A stretch of DNA of 64,000 nucleotides, taken from Harmonia axyridis. Lineage: Eukaryota; Arthropoda; Insecta; Coleoptera; Coccinellidae. Shown piece by piece: positions 1 to 9,790 of this stretch (the stretch's first letter is position 1; each line of letters starts with the position of its first letter). The position numbers and the translations under genes are program-made. The stretch lies in the NCBI RefSeq assembly GCF_914767665.1, contig NC_059508.1, forward strand, positions 22,604,001 through 22,668,000, written 5' to 3'. The notes under the pieces are model-generated. The model had not been told where the DNA came from and searched no databases. It worked only from the letters and a program-made list of their open reading frames with translations.

Positions 1-188
1 CATTTCGATCTTTAGCGGAATATAACAATTATGTTAAATTATTATATTTACTTTAATATTATTTTTGTGTCTCCCAACCAAAGTACAAATTTCCGAAATT
101 ATTTTTTGTTCCCGATAATAGGGACATTCGATCTGCCAACCGAAGAAAGCGAACATACTTTTGTTGGATAGCACATATGCCTACTTAT

Positions 189-264
189 GCGTTTCGTCCC
201 TGGCACACACACCGGACTCATCAGGGTGACTTTGGTATAATTGTGTGTGCCGTGTCACAGACGC
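189..264 (-). ncRNA. Hammerhead ribozyme, copy 1 (one stem I mismatch)
   Basis: Read on the minus strand, this 76-nt block has the hammerhead order: stem III 5' strand GCG, the U-C cleavage dinucleotide, stem I (TGTGAC with GTCACC), core CTGATGA, stem II (GTCC with GGAC), core GAAA, stem III 3' strand CGC. The base of stem I next to the core is C where the other three copies have A, so the first stem I pair is lost. All core nucleotides remain. It lies 19 nt downstream of a tRNA-like element in the same orientation. Self-cleavage is inferred, not shown. Confidence 0.8.
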
Positions 265-283
265 TTGGGAAATTTATTATAAT

Positions 284-365
284 CGGGAGCCGCCGGGACT
301 CGAACCCGGCACCTTGTCGCATCTCGGTGAGTGAGTCTACCTCTTAACGTCTAGGCTACCGAATG
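284..365 (-). tRNA. tRNA-like element (SINE-type head), copy 1
   Basis: Minus strand. The B box GGTTCGAGTCC is perfect and sits in a 5-bp T stem (CCGGG/CCCGG). A weaker A box starts TAGCCTAG, with a D stem GCCT/AGGT. The 5' seven bases (CATTCGG) do not pair with the 3' acceptor bases (CGGCTCC), the anticodon stem has a mismatch, and the variable region is long. It is therefore tRNA-derived rather than a working tRNA gene, and no anticodon is assigned. It could still act as an internal pol III promoter for the hammerhead 19 nt downstream. Confidence 0.7.
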
Positions 366-2107
366 CTGTGTTTATTGTTGCTATGTGGAGCTTTATGAGA
401 AGCCGCCACACTTTCATCCTTTTTGAAGTTTTTTATGAAATTTACCTTAGAACATAGAATATACTCTAAGAAATTAGCCTTCTAGCTATTCAGTGAATAG
501 TTTTCTATTCAGTGAGTAGTTGATATTTATGAATATTCGTTACTATTCACTGATGATGATTAGATAGTTGAGTAATTAATCATTTGTGAAGTTAAGAATG
601 AAAGTTTGAATGATCACTTTTCAGGAATAATTGAAGAAAGATATTGAAATTGGAGATCACATATGTTGAAATTGATAGATACAATTGAATTGTTATTATT
701 CATTTCATAGTAGAAACTGGTATTCGTCCAAATAAACATGAATAGAATTGGGAATTTATAAATAAAAAAATATAAAAATTGAATATAAGATTCTTACATA
801 TGAATTTAGCAATAAAAAGTTCTAATAATAACAATATAAGATTCTACATTCGCAATTTAATGCCGTCTTTTTAATCGATTGCAGAGTTTATTCATTTGAA
901 ACCTTGCTTTCATATTTCATATGCATTGTCATTTCTAGACATTACTCTATTTCATTGGTCAATTATTGTTTGATTCTGAATTGCGAAACGACGAATTTTT
1001 CTATTCTTTTAAATCGGACGTCTAAAAATGTAAAAGAATTGAATAGACTCAACCAATCCTTATTCAGAAGCAAATTCTAGAGGTTTTAGGCATGTACATT
1101 AGTAAATGGTGGAACATCCAAAATGTTACCAAATCGAGGCCTACGCCATTGAATAGTTGGTATCCCAGACAATCGAAACTACTAGCGTACACCAGATGTA
1201 AATTATAAGCACAGACTTTCAACTGTAGTAAGAGAGAAATTCAATATATTCTGAGTTCTCATGTCTAATATCCAGGATAATAAAATTTAAAGAAATCCAA
1301 TCTGACCTTGGACAGAACTTTTTTTTGAGTAATTATTCAACTGAGTTTTGATTTTCAAGTGAATTAGAGGACCAATAGAAAAAAAAAATTTCATAATAAT
1401 CAGAGACGAGAATTCTCCAAAAAAATTGTTCTGACCCAGGAAAAGGAATAATAGGTTATAAAACGGAAATTAATGAGTGTTTTGTTTTGGGTCATTATAG
1501 ATATAGGTTAATTCAGAGTTCATGACTGGTATATTTGTGATTTTTGTGAAACAAAAAAAAATTACATGATTCGAGTGCATGAGGTACGATCTTCCAAAAT
1601 ATCCTCATTTATCTAGGTTACAGAAGTAGGAGAACGTAGCGCCGCTGAACACAGGGGAAAATTATAAAGTTTGGTCAAGTTTTTTTTTATTATATTGAGC
1701 GAAATTCACCTGATTTCAAGAGCAAAGAAAAAGGAATAAAGAGTCCAAAGTCCTGAAATAGCTAATACTGTTTATGGTTGATTGGAATTTTCACGAAGAC
1801 GATCTTTTTTTCCTTCTGAAATAGTAGTTCTTGCAAAAATTTAATTTAGGTTTCAGGAAAAGAAATTTCTTCAAAAAAAACAAACAAAATTTTACATTTA
1901 TACAAAGTTCGTTTATTAAAATATAATATTCATTTTTTATATACATATACATATACATATATATAACATTGTTAAGTCAATTTATCATATTCTCCCGAAA
2001 TACAAGACATGGCATTTCTCATGAAACAACAGAAAAATATTACAATGTTCAGCATCCTTAAATCTAATCTGTACAAATTAACAACTATATCAATGAATCT
2101 TTACACT
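366..2107. other. Non-coding spacer of the duplicated segment
   Basis: No gene is recognisable. The stretch is AT-rich and its ORFs are short and not kept between copies. At 487-555 there is a cluster of near-palindromic CTATTCAGTGAATAG-type 15-mers. At about 1,911-1,965 lie AATAAA-type signals (minus strand) and a short TA/CA-rich tract that correspond to the 3' end of the adjacent Usp10 copy. The same sequence recurs at about 6,790-8,550 and, inverted, at 18,729-19,950 and 24,632-26,430. Confidence 0.75.
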
Positions 2108-4161
2108 TCACACCGTATCACTCCTTCGATAAAATAATAAATGAGGAACTCTATCTCCTTGACGTTTGAGAACATCTTCTTCCGTAACTCTGTTTATTTT
2201 AGAGTCATCAAACCTCAACCATGTATTATACCCCGATGGAAGGTATCTGCTATATAATGCCCATAGCTGGCCTCCTTTCCTACATGGTATACTACAGATA
2301 TTAATTTATATTGTCTCTCCGCTGAAGTATTCGTCCTTCCAGATAATATTTTAGAATCAATCTGCAGATTGATGGGAAATTCTATAGTCTTCATTATTTT
2401 AGTGCAGCCATTCATTCTGTATTCGAAGCATTTCAAATGTAATACTAAAACTACAGGCAACTTCTCTATCATCACTTGCTGCCATGCTTCAACCGTTTCT
2501 TACATTTCGATGATGTCAGACCCTTTAGTTTGTTCTTGGTTGTAAGGCCTTTTAATGCTTCAGCTATGTTATTTGCTTTCCTAATATTTAATGGCAATGT
2601 TAGGAATGGTTCAATATTTTCTGAAGTTTCGTCTCCGGTTTTAAGGATTCTTGAACAGAGAAGTCCTCCGAATATATCACTAATCGGTGTCTTGTCCATT
2701 TGTATTTCTCTTGTTACATTCCCTTCGTTCCTAGGATCAATAACTTTCCAATCATCCACATCTATTTTCACTTCTTTTTTAGCTGCTTGAATATTTTCGT
2801 CATGGCTAATCAATTTCATTATTCCCATCATTTCATCATTGAGTCCATTCAACAGAAGGCCCAAGAATTCTTCGGCGTCTTCTTGTCGGCCTTCAACAAG
2901 GAAAGAATCGCTAAGTGTTTCGTTTAGCATCGTATAAAACGATGAGGCCTCAAACGAATTGCCATTGTCTATATTGACGAAAGTTTGCTTCTTGTTTTTC
3001 TTTTTTGAACGTCACTTGCGTCTTACATTGGGCAGATTATCGAAGTTATTCATAAATTTACACCTGGAATAGTAGAATAATGAAAATACATATATAAAAT
3101 TGTTATTCAATCAAAGTTGCAAATTATATTAATTTATACTTACATATTTTCACTCATTGTTATTGATTTCAGTGCATTATTGTGAGTGAAGTTCTCTGAT
3201 AGCCGTTTGAGGAGATTACAAAGTGGTGGGCAAGCAAGTAAGGCTTGTAATATTGAGTTTATATAACGAAAGTTACTTTTGTTTCGTAAACCCCTGGGTT
3301 TAAAACTGGTTTGGGTCCCATCAATTTTATAGTTCTTGAGAAATTCTGAAAATTAAAAAATATTACTAACCATGATAGAAACTTGAATTTTCACTGATAT
3401 TTGTAGGTGAAAACCAAAGCATACCACTTTTCATCAAGTTAAATGGGTTCAACTAAGTAAAATAATTATCTACTGTAGATGTAAGCAAATTGTTAGTTGA
3501 AAGTAAGATAAATATATAAAAAAAGATATGGTTTTGAACTCACCTCCTAACATATGAGTGGCTGAATCTATTTTTTTGACTACTTTTGTATGTTTTAAAG
3601 ATGTTCCATGTGAATCATCAATTTTATTGTCTATTTTCTCATTCGATATTGTTTTAACATCTTTATCAAATAGACTAGCCCATGATTTTTTCCATACATT
3701 TACTGTGGGCTCCTCAATTTTAGATTCATTTTTATTCGAGATGCTACTTTCAATTTTTTCAATTGTCCTATTGGAAATTGTATCATTTTTGATTATCTCT
3801 GTATTATCTCTTGCAGTAATTTCAACTGTTTTTACAGCTCAACTGGGGGGAGTTGAAGGTTTCGAATGTTTTCCTGTCATCTCATTCTGGATAATAGGTT
3901 TTGTAATTGATAATCCATTGTAATTGATTACTGATTTTCTACACTCATTTTCTGAAAAAGTTGATATTAGTTGATTCATTATTATATTGCATATTCATAT
4001 TGACAATGAATAATTCTTTTAAGATCTCTATACTTACTTGCAGAAAATTTTTGTTTAACTCTACAGGGTAATTTGTATTCACTAGAATTGGTAAATAATA
4101 TATTATTTATAAAACGGACCTCTTCTTCTTCTAACTGAGTTAACTCCAAGAAATGTAGATT
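2108..4161 (-). pseudogene. Usp10: Usp10 (ubiquitin carboxyl-terminal hydrolase 10) copy A, broken
   Basis: USP10 is a ubiquitin-specific cysteine protease that removes ubiquitin from substrates. Four exons are visible on the minus strand with GT-AG borders: 4,038-4,161 (acidic start, LTQLEEEE), 3,544-3,951 (contains SWASLF, a USP10 landmark), 3,144-3,345 (Cys box) and 2,108-3,063 (GRQEDAEEFLG through the C-terminus). The first exon keeps its frame, unlike copies B and C. It is nevertheless dead: the catalytic Cys codon reads CGT (Arg) at 3,266-3,268, there is an in-frame TGA at 3,012-3,014, and two 1-nt deletions near 2,503 and 2,236 shift the frame. No start codon exon is recognised upstream. 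Family identity is certain from motif order; loss of function is read directly from the sequence. Confidence 0.92.
3144..3345 (-). pseudogene. Usp10: Usp10 copy A Cys-box exon with Cys-to-Arg change
   Basis: This 202-nt exon (phase 1 in, phase 2 out) encodes the USP Cys box: [22 protein letters not shown]. In the family x is the catalytic Cys; here the codon is CGT, Arg. The upstream lysine codon that is a stop in copies B and C is intact here (AAA, minus strand of 3,326-3,328), and the PRGL before the box matches the family better than in B and C. So this copy preserves the ancestral exon except for the one residue that the enzyme cannot do without. Confidence 0.9.
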
Positions 4162-4601
4162 CTGAAAAAAAAATAACAATATAATAGTTGAAATCATTTT
4201 GGAAATTATAATATTTCTGTATATAGTATATCCAAAGTCCCTTGAAATAGTCTATAAAAACGCTTGGCCAGAGATAATTGCAAAACAGTCAAAAACCAGT
4301 AAGGCGAAATTTATATCCCTCGGTGGAAGCAGAAGGCTGAATGATAATGATGTACAGGGTGATTCACCGCGATGGCTTATTGTTTATGGAAAACTAATAA
4401 TAATTTTCTGCTGAAAATTTTAACAATTTCAGATTACTACCTACTTATTTCAAACGGCACACCCAGTATATTATTGCATTATCAGATAGCTTGGTTGATG
4501 ATAATTTCAGCAATATGGCAATACTTGAGTATAAGCTGAACAGTTCATAAGTTGAAGAGATTCCTATAGATTTCTAATGAAAAGTTTTTTGGAAGAATCT
4601 A
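4162..4601. other. Upstream flank of Usp10 copy A, no gene recognised
   Basis: This should hold the first exon or promoter of Usp10, but no ATG-bearing exon of USP10 type could be recognised on the minus strand. The acceptor of the first visible exon lies at 4,162-4,164, so at least one exon is expected further upstream and is missing or too short to see. The stretch recurs at 10,603-11,035 and, inverted, at 22,140-22,579 and 28,620-28,880 (partial). Confidence 0.6.
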
Positions 4602-5124
4602 TATTTTTTTATTCATTCAGTCAATTTTACGTAGATATAAAAAGAGAGGGGTCTCAAGCAAACTCTATACTTGAAGAGTTTTCGAGGAAAAACTTCAACT
4701 AAGGAAAACTGCAATTTCTCATTGAATGGAGTAGTCTATGACTTCCAGAAAACATGAAAAGAAACTAAAAAGTCGAAATTTCTTGAATTGTAATAAATTT
4801 TTCGTTAAGAAAGTTGAAAATTCATAAACCAATGAAAAAAAATAACTACATGAAATATAACTGATATTCGAAAATATTCGAATAAATGAAAATAACCCTA
4901 AGCTAGTATTAAAAAAATTACCTCCATATTCAAACAATTAACTATTTAAACATGAAACTTTCCACTAGAAATATCACTTCAACAACTGTTTAAGAAGTAA
5001 CTCTTGGAAGAATGTTCGCTGAACTGAGGTTACTTACAATTTGTCAACCTGGCATGGTTGACGAGCATAGAATATTTTTCTTCTTCTTAACTATGTACAG
5101 GTCGAGCCATATACCTAATATTAG

Positions 5125-5260
5125 GGGCAAGTTGCACCATTTGCCTAAACATTGATTAAAATTTAAACATTGATTAATTTTTGATTTCTCTTGAGAAATC
5201 ATAGAGTAATCAACGTTTAAATTTTTAATTAATGTTTAGGCAAATGGTGCAACTGGCTCT
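5125..5260. mobile_element. Palindromic MITE, copy 1
   Basis: A ~136-bp near-perfect fold-back: ends GGGGCAAGTTGCACC and its complement GGTGCAACTGGCTC, inner arms AATTTAAAC and GTTTAAATT, and a centre of TTTCTCTTGAGAAA. There is no coding capacity. Both termini carry substitutions compared with the copy at 5,825. Confidence 0.82.
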
Positions 5261-5824
5261 TTGTCTATTCGGTGAAATATAGAAGTGCGCGTGCGCCGCA
5301 TATTTTTTTGTTCATTCAGTCAATTTTACGTAGATATAAAAAGAGAGGGGTCTCAAGCAAATTCTATACTTAAGAAGTTTTCGAGGAAAAACTTCAACTA
5401 AGGAAAACTGCAATTTCTCATTGAATGGAGTAGTCTATGACTTCCAGAAAACATGAAAAGAAACTCAAAAGTCGAAATTTTATGAATTGTAATAAATTTT
5501 TCGTTATGATGGTGGAAAATCCATAAACCAATAAAAAAAAACTAACTACATGAAATATAACTGATATTTGAAAATATTCGAATAAATTAAAACAACCCTA
5601 AGCTAGTATTAAAAAAATTACCCCCATATTCAAACAATTTTTTATTTGAACATGAAACTTTCCACTAGAAATATCACTTCAACAACTGTTTATAAAGTAA
5701 CTCTTGGAAGAATATTCGCTAAACTGAGGTTACTTACAATTTGTCAACCCGGCATGGTTGACGAACATAGAATATTTTTCTTCGTCTTAACTATGTACAG
5801 GTCGAACCATATACCTTATATTAG

Positions 5825-5959
5825 GGGCCAGTTGCACCATTTGCCTGAACATTGATTAAAATTTAAACATTGATTAATTTCTGATTTCTCTTGAGAAATC
5901 ATAGAGTAATCAACGTTTAAATTTTTAATAAATGTTTAGGCAAATGGTGCAACTGGCCC
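5825..5959. mobile_element. Palindromic MITE, copy 2, with TTAG flanks
   Basis: Terminal inverted repeats GGGCCAGTTGCACC/GGTGCAACTGGCCC are perfect. The element is bounded by TTAG at 5,821-5,824 and 5,960-5,963, which fits a 3-4 bp target-site duplication (TTA or TTAG). A PIF/Harbinger-like origin (TTA duplications) is possible but not proven, because no transposase is in the window. Confidence 0.85.
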
Positions 5960-6003
5960 TTAGTCTATTAGGTAGAATATAGAAGTGCGCGTGCGCCTCA
6001 TAT

Positions 6004-6610
6004 TAAATTTTAATAATAATATATATAATAATAATAATAATTTTCAATTAGATAATTTCTAAACTGTGCTCGAAATAAAAAATTCCAATCCCACAAAATT
6101 ATCTGTATTTCGTTTCTTCATTTCCAGCTTAATTTGATTGTAATCTATGGTCCACAGTTCGCATTGAAAAAGTGTCCAGCGGACAGGATAAATAGAAGGC
6201 GCTAGTGTAGCTAGAGGGTATATTTGTATTTTGTGGTTTCTGTAATCTGCATTCCGTGGTTTCATTTTAAGCGTGGTTATATTCATAGATAAATACAAAT
6301 GTACCCCTTATATATGGTTATAATTGATTCTGATAGATGTGGCAAGCTGAAAAATAAATATTGAATTCTGTTGATAATTATAACATAGGTAATGAGAAAA
6401 CCATTTTCTGTTGATATTTCGACATTTCGATCTTCAGCGGAATATAACAATTATGTTAAATTATTATATTCACTTTAATATTATTTTTGTGTCTCCCGAC
6501 CAATGTACAAATTTCCGAAATTATTTTTTGTTCCCGATAATAGGGACATTCGATCTGCCAACCCAAGAAAGCGAACATACTTTTGTTGGATAGCACATAT
6601 GCCTACTTAT
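6004..6610. other. Spacer between the ~700-bp repeats and the ribozyme element
   Basis: It contains a TAA/ATA-rich stretch at 6,003-6,050 and a minus-strand 79-codon open frame (6,059-6,298). That frame is kept in the copy at 26,922-27,161 but broken by a small deletion near 20,523, so coding is not supported. Nothing else is recognised. Confidence 0.6.
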
Positions 6611-6686
6611 GCGTTTCGTCCCTGGCACACACACCGGACTCATCAGTGTGACTTTGGTATAATTGTGTGTGCCGTGTCACAGACGC
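6611..6686 (-). ncRNA. Hammerhead ribozyme, copy 2 (intact core and stems)
   Basis: All elements are present on the minus strand: GCG-UC cleavage site, stem I TGTGAC/GTCACA (6 perfect pairs), CTGATGA, stem II GTCC/GGAC, GAAA, and CGC closing a 3-bp stem III plus the A-U core pair. Loop I holds GGCACACACA and loop II its exact complement TGTGTGTGCC. It lies about 1.9 kb beyond the 3' end of Usp10 copy B, in the same orientation. Confidence 0.88.
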
Positions 6687-6705
6687 TTGGGGAATTTATT
6701 ATTAT

Positions 6706-6787
6706 CGGGAGCCGCCGGGACTCGAACCCGGCACCTTGTCGCATCTCGGTGAGTGATTCTACCTCTTAACGTCTAGGATACCGAATG
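6706..6787 (-). tRNA. tRNA-like element, copy 2 (A box mutated)
   Basis: The B box and T stem match copy 1. The A box start reads TATCC instead of TAGCC, and the anticodon 5' strand differs by one base (GAATC). It would be expected to be a poorer internal promoter than copies 1, 3 and 4. The hammerhead begins 19 nt downstream. Confidence 0.68.
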
Positions 6788-8365
6788 CTGTGTTTATTGT
6801 TGCTATGTGGAGCTTTATGAGAAGCCGCCACACTTTCATCCTTTTTGAAGTTTTCTATGAAATTTACCTCAGAACATAGAATATACTCTAAGAAATTAGC
6901 CTTCTAGCTATTCAGTGAATAGTTTTCTATTCAGTGAGTAGTTGATATTTATGAATATTCGTTACTATTCACTGATGATGATTAGATAGTTGAGTAATTA
7001 ATTATTTGTGAAGTTACGAATGAAAGATTGAATGATCACTTTTCAGGAATAATTGAAAAAAGATATTGAAATTGGAGATCACATATGTTGGAATTGATAG
7101 ATACAATTGAATTGTAATTATTCATTTCATAGTAGAAACTGGTATTCGTCCAAAGAAACATGAATAGAACTGGGATTTTTTAAATAAAAAAATATAAAAA
7201 TTGAATATAAGATTCTAACATATGAATTAAGCAATAAAGAGTTCTAATAATAACAATATAAGATTCTACATTCGGAATTTAATGCCGTCTTTTTAGTCGA
7301 TTGCAGAGTTTATTCATTTGAAACCTTGCTTTCATATTTCATATGCATTGTCATTTCTAGACATTACTCTATTTCATTGGTCAATTATTGTTTGATTCTG
7401 AATTGCGAAACGACGAATTTTTCTATTCTTTTAAATCTGAGGTCTAAAAATGTAAAAGAATTGAATAGACTTGACCAATCCTTATTCAGAAGCAAATTCT
7501 AGAGGTTTTAGGCATGTACATTAGTAAATGGTGGAACATCCAAAATGTTACCAAATAAAGGCCTATGCCATTGAATAATTGGTATCTCAGACAATCGAAA
7601 CTATTAGCGTACACCAGATGTAAATTATAAGCACAGACCTTTAACTGTAGTAAGAGAGAAATTCAATATATTCTGAGTTCTCATGTCTAATATCCAGGAT
7701 GATAAAATTTAAAGAAATCCAATCTGACCTTGGACAGATCTTTTTTTCGAGTAATTATTCAACTAAGTTTTGATTTTCAAGTGAATTAGAGGACCAATAG
7801 AAGAAAGAAATTTTATAGTAATCAGAGACGAGAATTCTCCAAAAAAATTGTTCTGACCCAGGAAAAGGAATAATAGGTTATAAAACGGAAATTAATGAGT
7901 GTTTTGTTTTGGGTCATTAAAGATATAGGTTAATTCAGAGTTCATGACTGGTATATTTATGAGTTTTGTGAAACAAAAAAAAATTACATGATTCGAGTGC
8001 ATGAGGTACGATCTTCCAAAATATCCTCATTTATCTAGGTTACAGAAGTAGGAGAACGTAGCGCCGCTGAACACAGGGGGAAATTATAAAGTTTGGTCAA
8101 GTTTTTTTTCATTACATTGAGCGAAATTCACCTGATTTCAAGAGCAAAGAAGAAGGAATAAAGAGTCCAAAGTCCTGAAATAGCTAATACTGTTAATGGT
8201 TCATTGAAATTTTCACGAAGACGACCTTCTTTTCCTTTCTGAGATCGTTGTTCTTATAAAAATTTAATTTAAGTTTTAGGAAAAGAAATTTCTTCAAAAA
8301 AACAAACAAAATTTTACATTCATACAATTTCGTTTATTAAAATATAATATTTATTTTTTATATAC

Positions 8366-8409
<44 letters not shown>

Positions 8410-8550
8410 CATTGTATAGTCAATTTATCATATTCTCACGAAATACAATTCATGGCATCACTCATGAAACAACAGAAAAATATTACAATGTTCAGCATCC
8501 TTAAATCTAATCTGTACAAATTAACAACTTTATCAATGAATCTTAACACT
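6788..8550. other. Non-coding spacer, second copy
   Basis: Collinear with 366-2,107 and without recognisable genes. It includes the 3' untranslated region of Usp10 copy B on the minus strand, with AATAAA-type signals and a TA repeat at 8,370-8,408. Confidence 0.7.
8370..8408. repeat. TA dinucleotide microsatellite
   Basis: About 19 TA units lie in the 3' flank of Usp10 copy B. The same site has about 40 units in copy C (24,777-24,860) and only a short CATA/TA mix in copy A (1,941-1,966). Confidence 0.95.
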
Positions 8551-9508
8551 TCACACCGTATCACTCCTTCGATAAAATAATAAATAAGGAACTCTATCTC
8601 CTTGACGTTTAAGAACATCTTCTTCCGTAACTCTGTTTATTTTAGAGTCATCAAACCTCAACCATGTATTATACCCCGAATGGAAAGTATCTGCTATATA
8701 ATGCCCATAGCTGGCCTCCTTTCCTACATGATATACTACAGATATTGATTTATATTGTCTCTCCGCTGAAGTATTCGTCCTTCCAGATAATATTTTAGAA
8801 TCAATCTGCAGATTAATGGGAAATTCTATAGTCTTCATTATTTCAGTGCAGCCATTCATTCTGTATTCGAAGCATTTCAAATGTAATACTAAAACTACAG
8901 GCAACTTCTCTATCATCACTTGCTGCCATGCTTCAACCGTTTCTTTCGTTTTCGATGATGTTAGACCCTCTAGTTTGTTCTTGGTTGTAAGGCCTTCTAA
9001 TGCTTCAGCTATGTTATTTGCTTTCTTAATATTTAATGGCAATGTTAGGAATGGTTCAATATTTTCTGAAGTTTCGTCTCCGGTTTTATGGATTCTTGAA
9101 CAGAGAAGTCCTCCGAATATATCACTAATCGGTGTCTTGTCCATTTGTATTTCTCTTGTTACATTCCCTTCGTTCCTAGGATCAATAACTTTCCAATCAT
9201 CCACATCTATTTTCACTTCTTTTTTAGCTGCTTGAATATTTTCGTCATGGCTAATCAATTTCATTATTCCCATCATTTCATCATTGAGTCCATTCAACAG
9301 AAGGCCCAAGAATTCTTCGGCGTCTTCTTGTCGGCCTTCAACAAGGAAAGAATCGCTACGTGTTCCGTTTAGCATCGTATAAAACGATGAGGCCTCAAAC
9401 GAATTGCCATTGTCTATATTGACGAAAGTTTGCTTCTTGTTCTTCTTTTTTGAACGTGACTTGCGTCTTACATTGGGGAGATTATCGAAGTTATTCATAA
9501 ATTTACAC
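8551..9508 (-). CDS. Usp10: Usp10 copy B last exon, intact USP catalytic C-terminal part
   Basis: Open from the acceptor to the stop; the internal Met at 9,496-9,498 begins 315 codons. Motifs in order: a basic RRKSRSKKKNKK stretch (residues 11-22), GRQEDAEEFLG, TPISDIFGG, LPVVLVLHLK (USP core strand), the His box SYGHY (His 266), RFDD (residues 281-284, acid of the triad), and the terminal YLLFYRR typical of USP family ends. The Cys box is on the previous exon, so this exon alone cannot be an active protease. Intactness could mean recent decay upstream or a retained truncated product; the sequence does not decide. Confidence 0.8.
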
Positions 9509-9588
9509 CTGGATTAGTTGAATAATGAAAATACATATACAAAATTGTTATTCAATCAAAGTTGCAAATTATATTAATTTATACTTAC

Positions 9589-9790
9589 ATATTTTCACTC
9601 ATTGTTATTGATTTCAGTGCATTATTGTGAGTGAAGTTCTCTGATAGCCGTTTGAGGAGATTACAAAGTGGTGGGCAAGCAAGTAAGGCTTGTAATATTG
9701 AGTTTATATAACAAAAATTACTTTTGTTTCGTAAACACCTGGGTTTAAAACTGGTTTGCGTCCCAGCAATTTAATAGTTCTTGAGAAATT
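9589..9790 (-). pseudogene. Usp10: Usp10 copy B Cys-box exon with premature stop
   Basis: A 202-nt exon with the same borders as in copies A and C. It reads [34 protein letters not shown] from the 5' end. The Cys is present, but TAA at 9,771-9,773 truncates the frame first. The Asp-to-Ala and Gly-to-Cys changes around it are also shared with copy C. Confidence 0.9.

Larger units (their letters stand above)
4602..6003. repeat. Tandem pair of ~700-bp direct repeats (units 4602-5300 and 5301-6003)
   Basis: The two units begin at matching TATTTTTTT-NTTCATTCAG sequence, offset 699 bp, and both end in the GC-rich TGCGCGTGCGCC block (5,286-5,297 and 5,986-5,997). Each contains one palindromic MITE at the same relative place, so the MITE inserted before the tandem duplication. 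No coding capacity is evident. Confidence 0.88.

Noticed and set aside
284..365. Functional tRNA gene with an assignable anticodon
   Set aside because: The acceptor halves do not pair, the anticodon stem is mismatched and base 33 is not U; it is better called tRNA-derived.
549..605. CTGATGA followed by a TGATTA/TAATCA hairpin, possible second hammerhead
   Set aside because: No GAAA follows the hairpin, the G that should follow CTGATGA is T, and no stem I or III can be found.
2166..2927. Plus-strand open frames across Usp10 copy A (also 3,558-3,923 and 10,003-10,368)
   Set aside because: They are antisense shadows of the Usp10 exons, and the same shadows appear over copies B and C.
6059..6298. 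79-codon minus-strand open frame, similar at 26,922-27,161
   Set aside because: The third copy near 20,456-20,681 has a small deletion that breaks it, it resembles no family I know, and no splice or start context supports it.
6503..6769. 88-codon open frame (also 26,451-26,717) ending in a SRRDSNPAPC-like peptide
   Set aside because: It lies over the tRNA-like element and hammerhead; the peptide is the typical translation of a tRNA T arm read on the opposite strand from the tRNA-like element.
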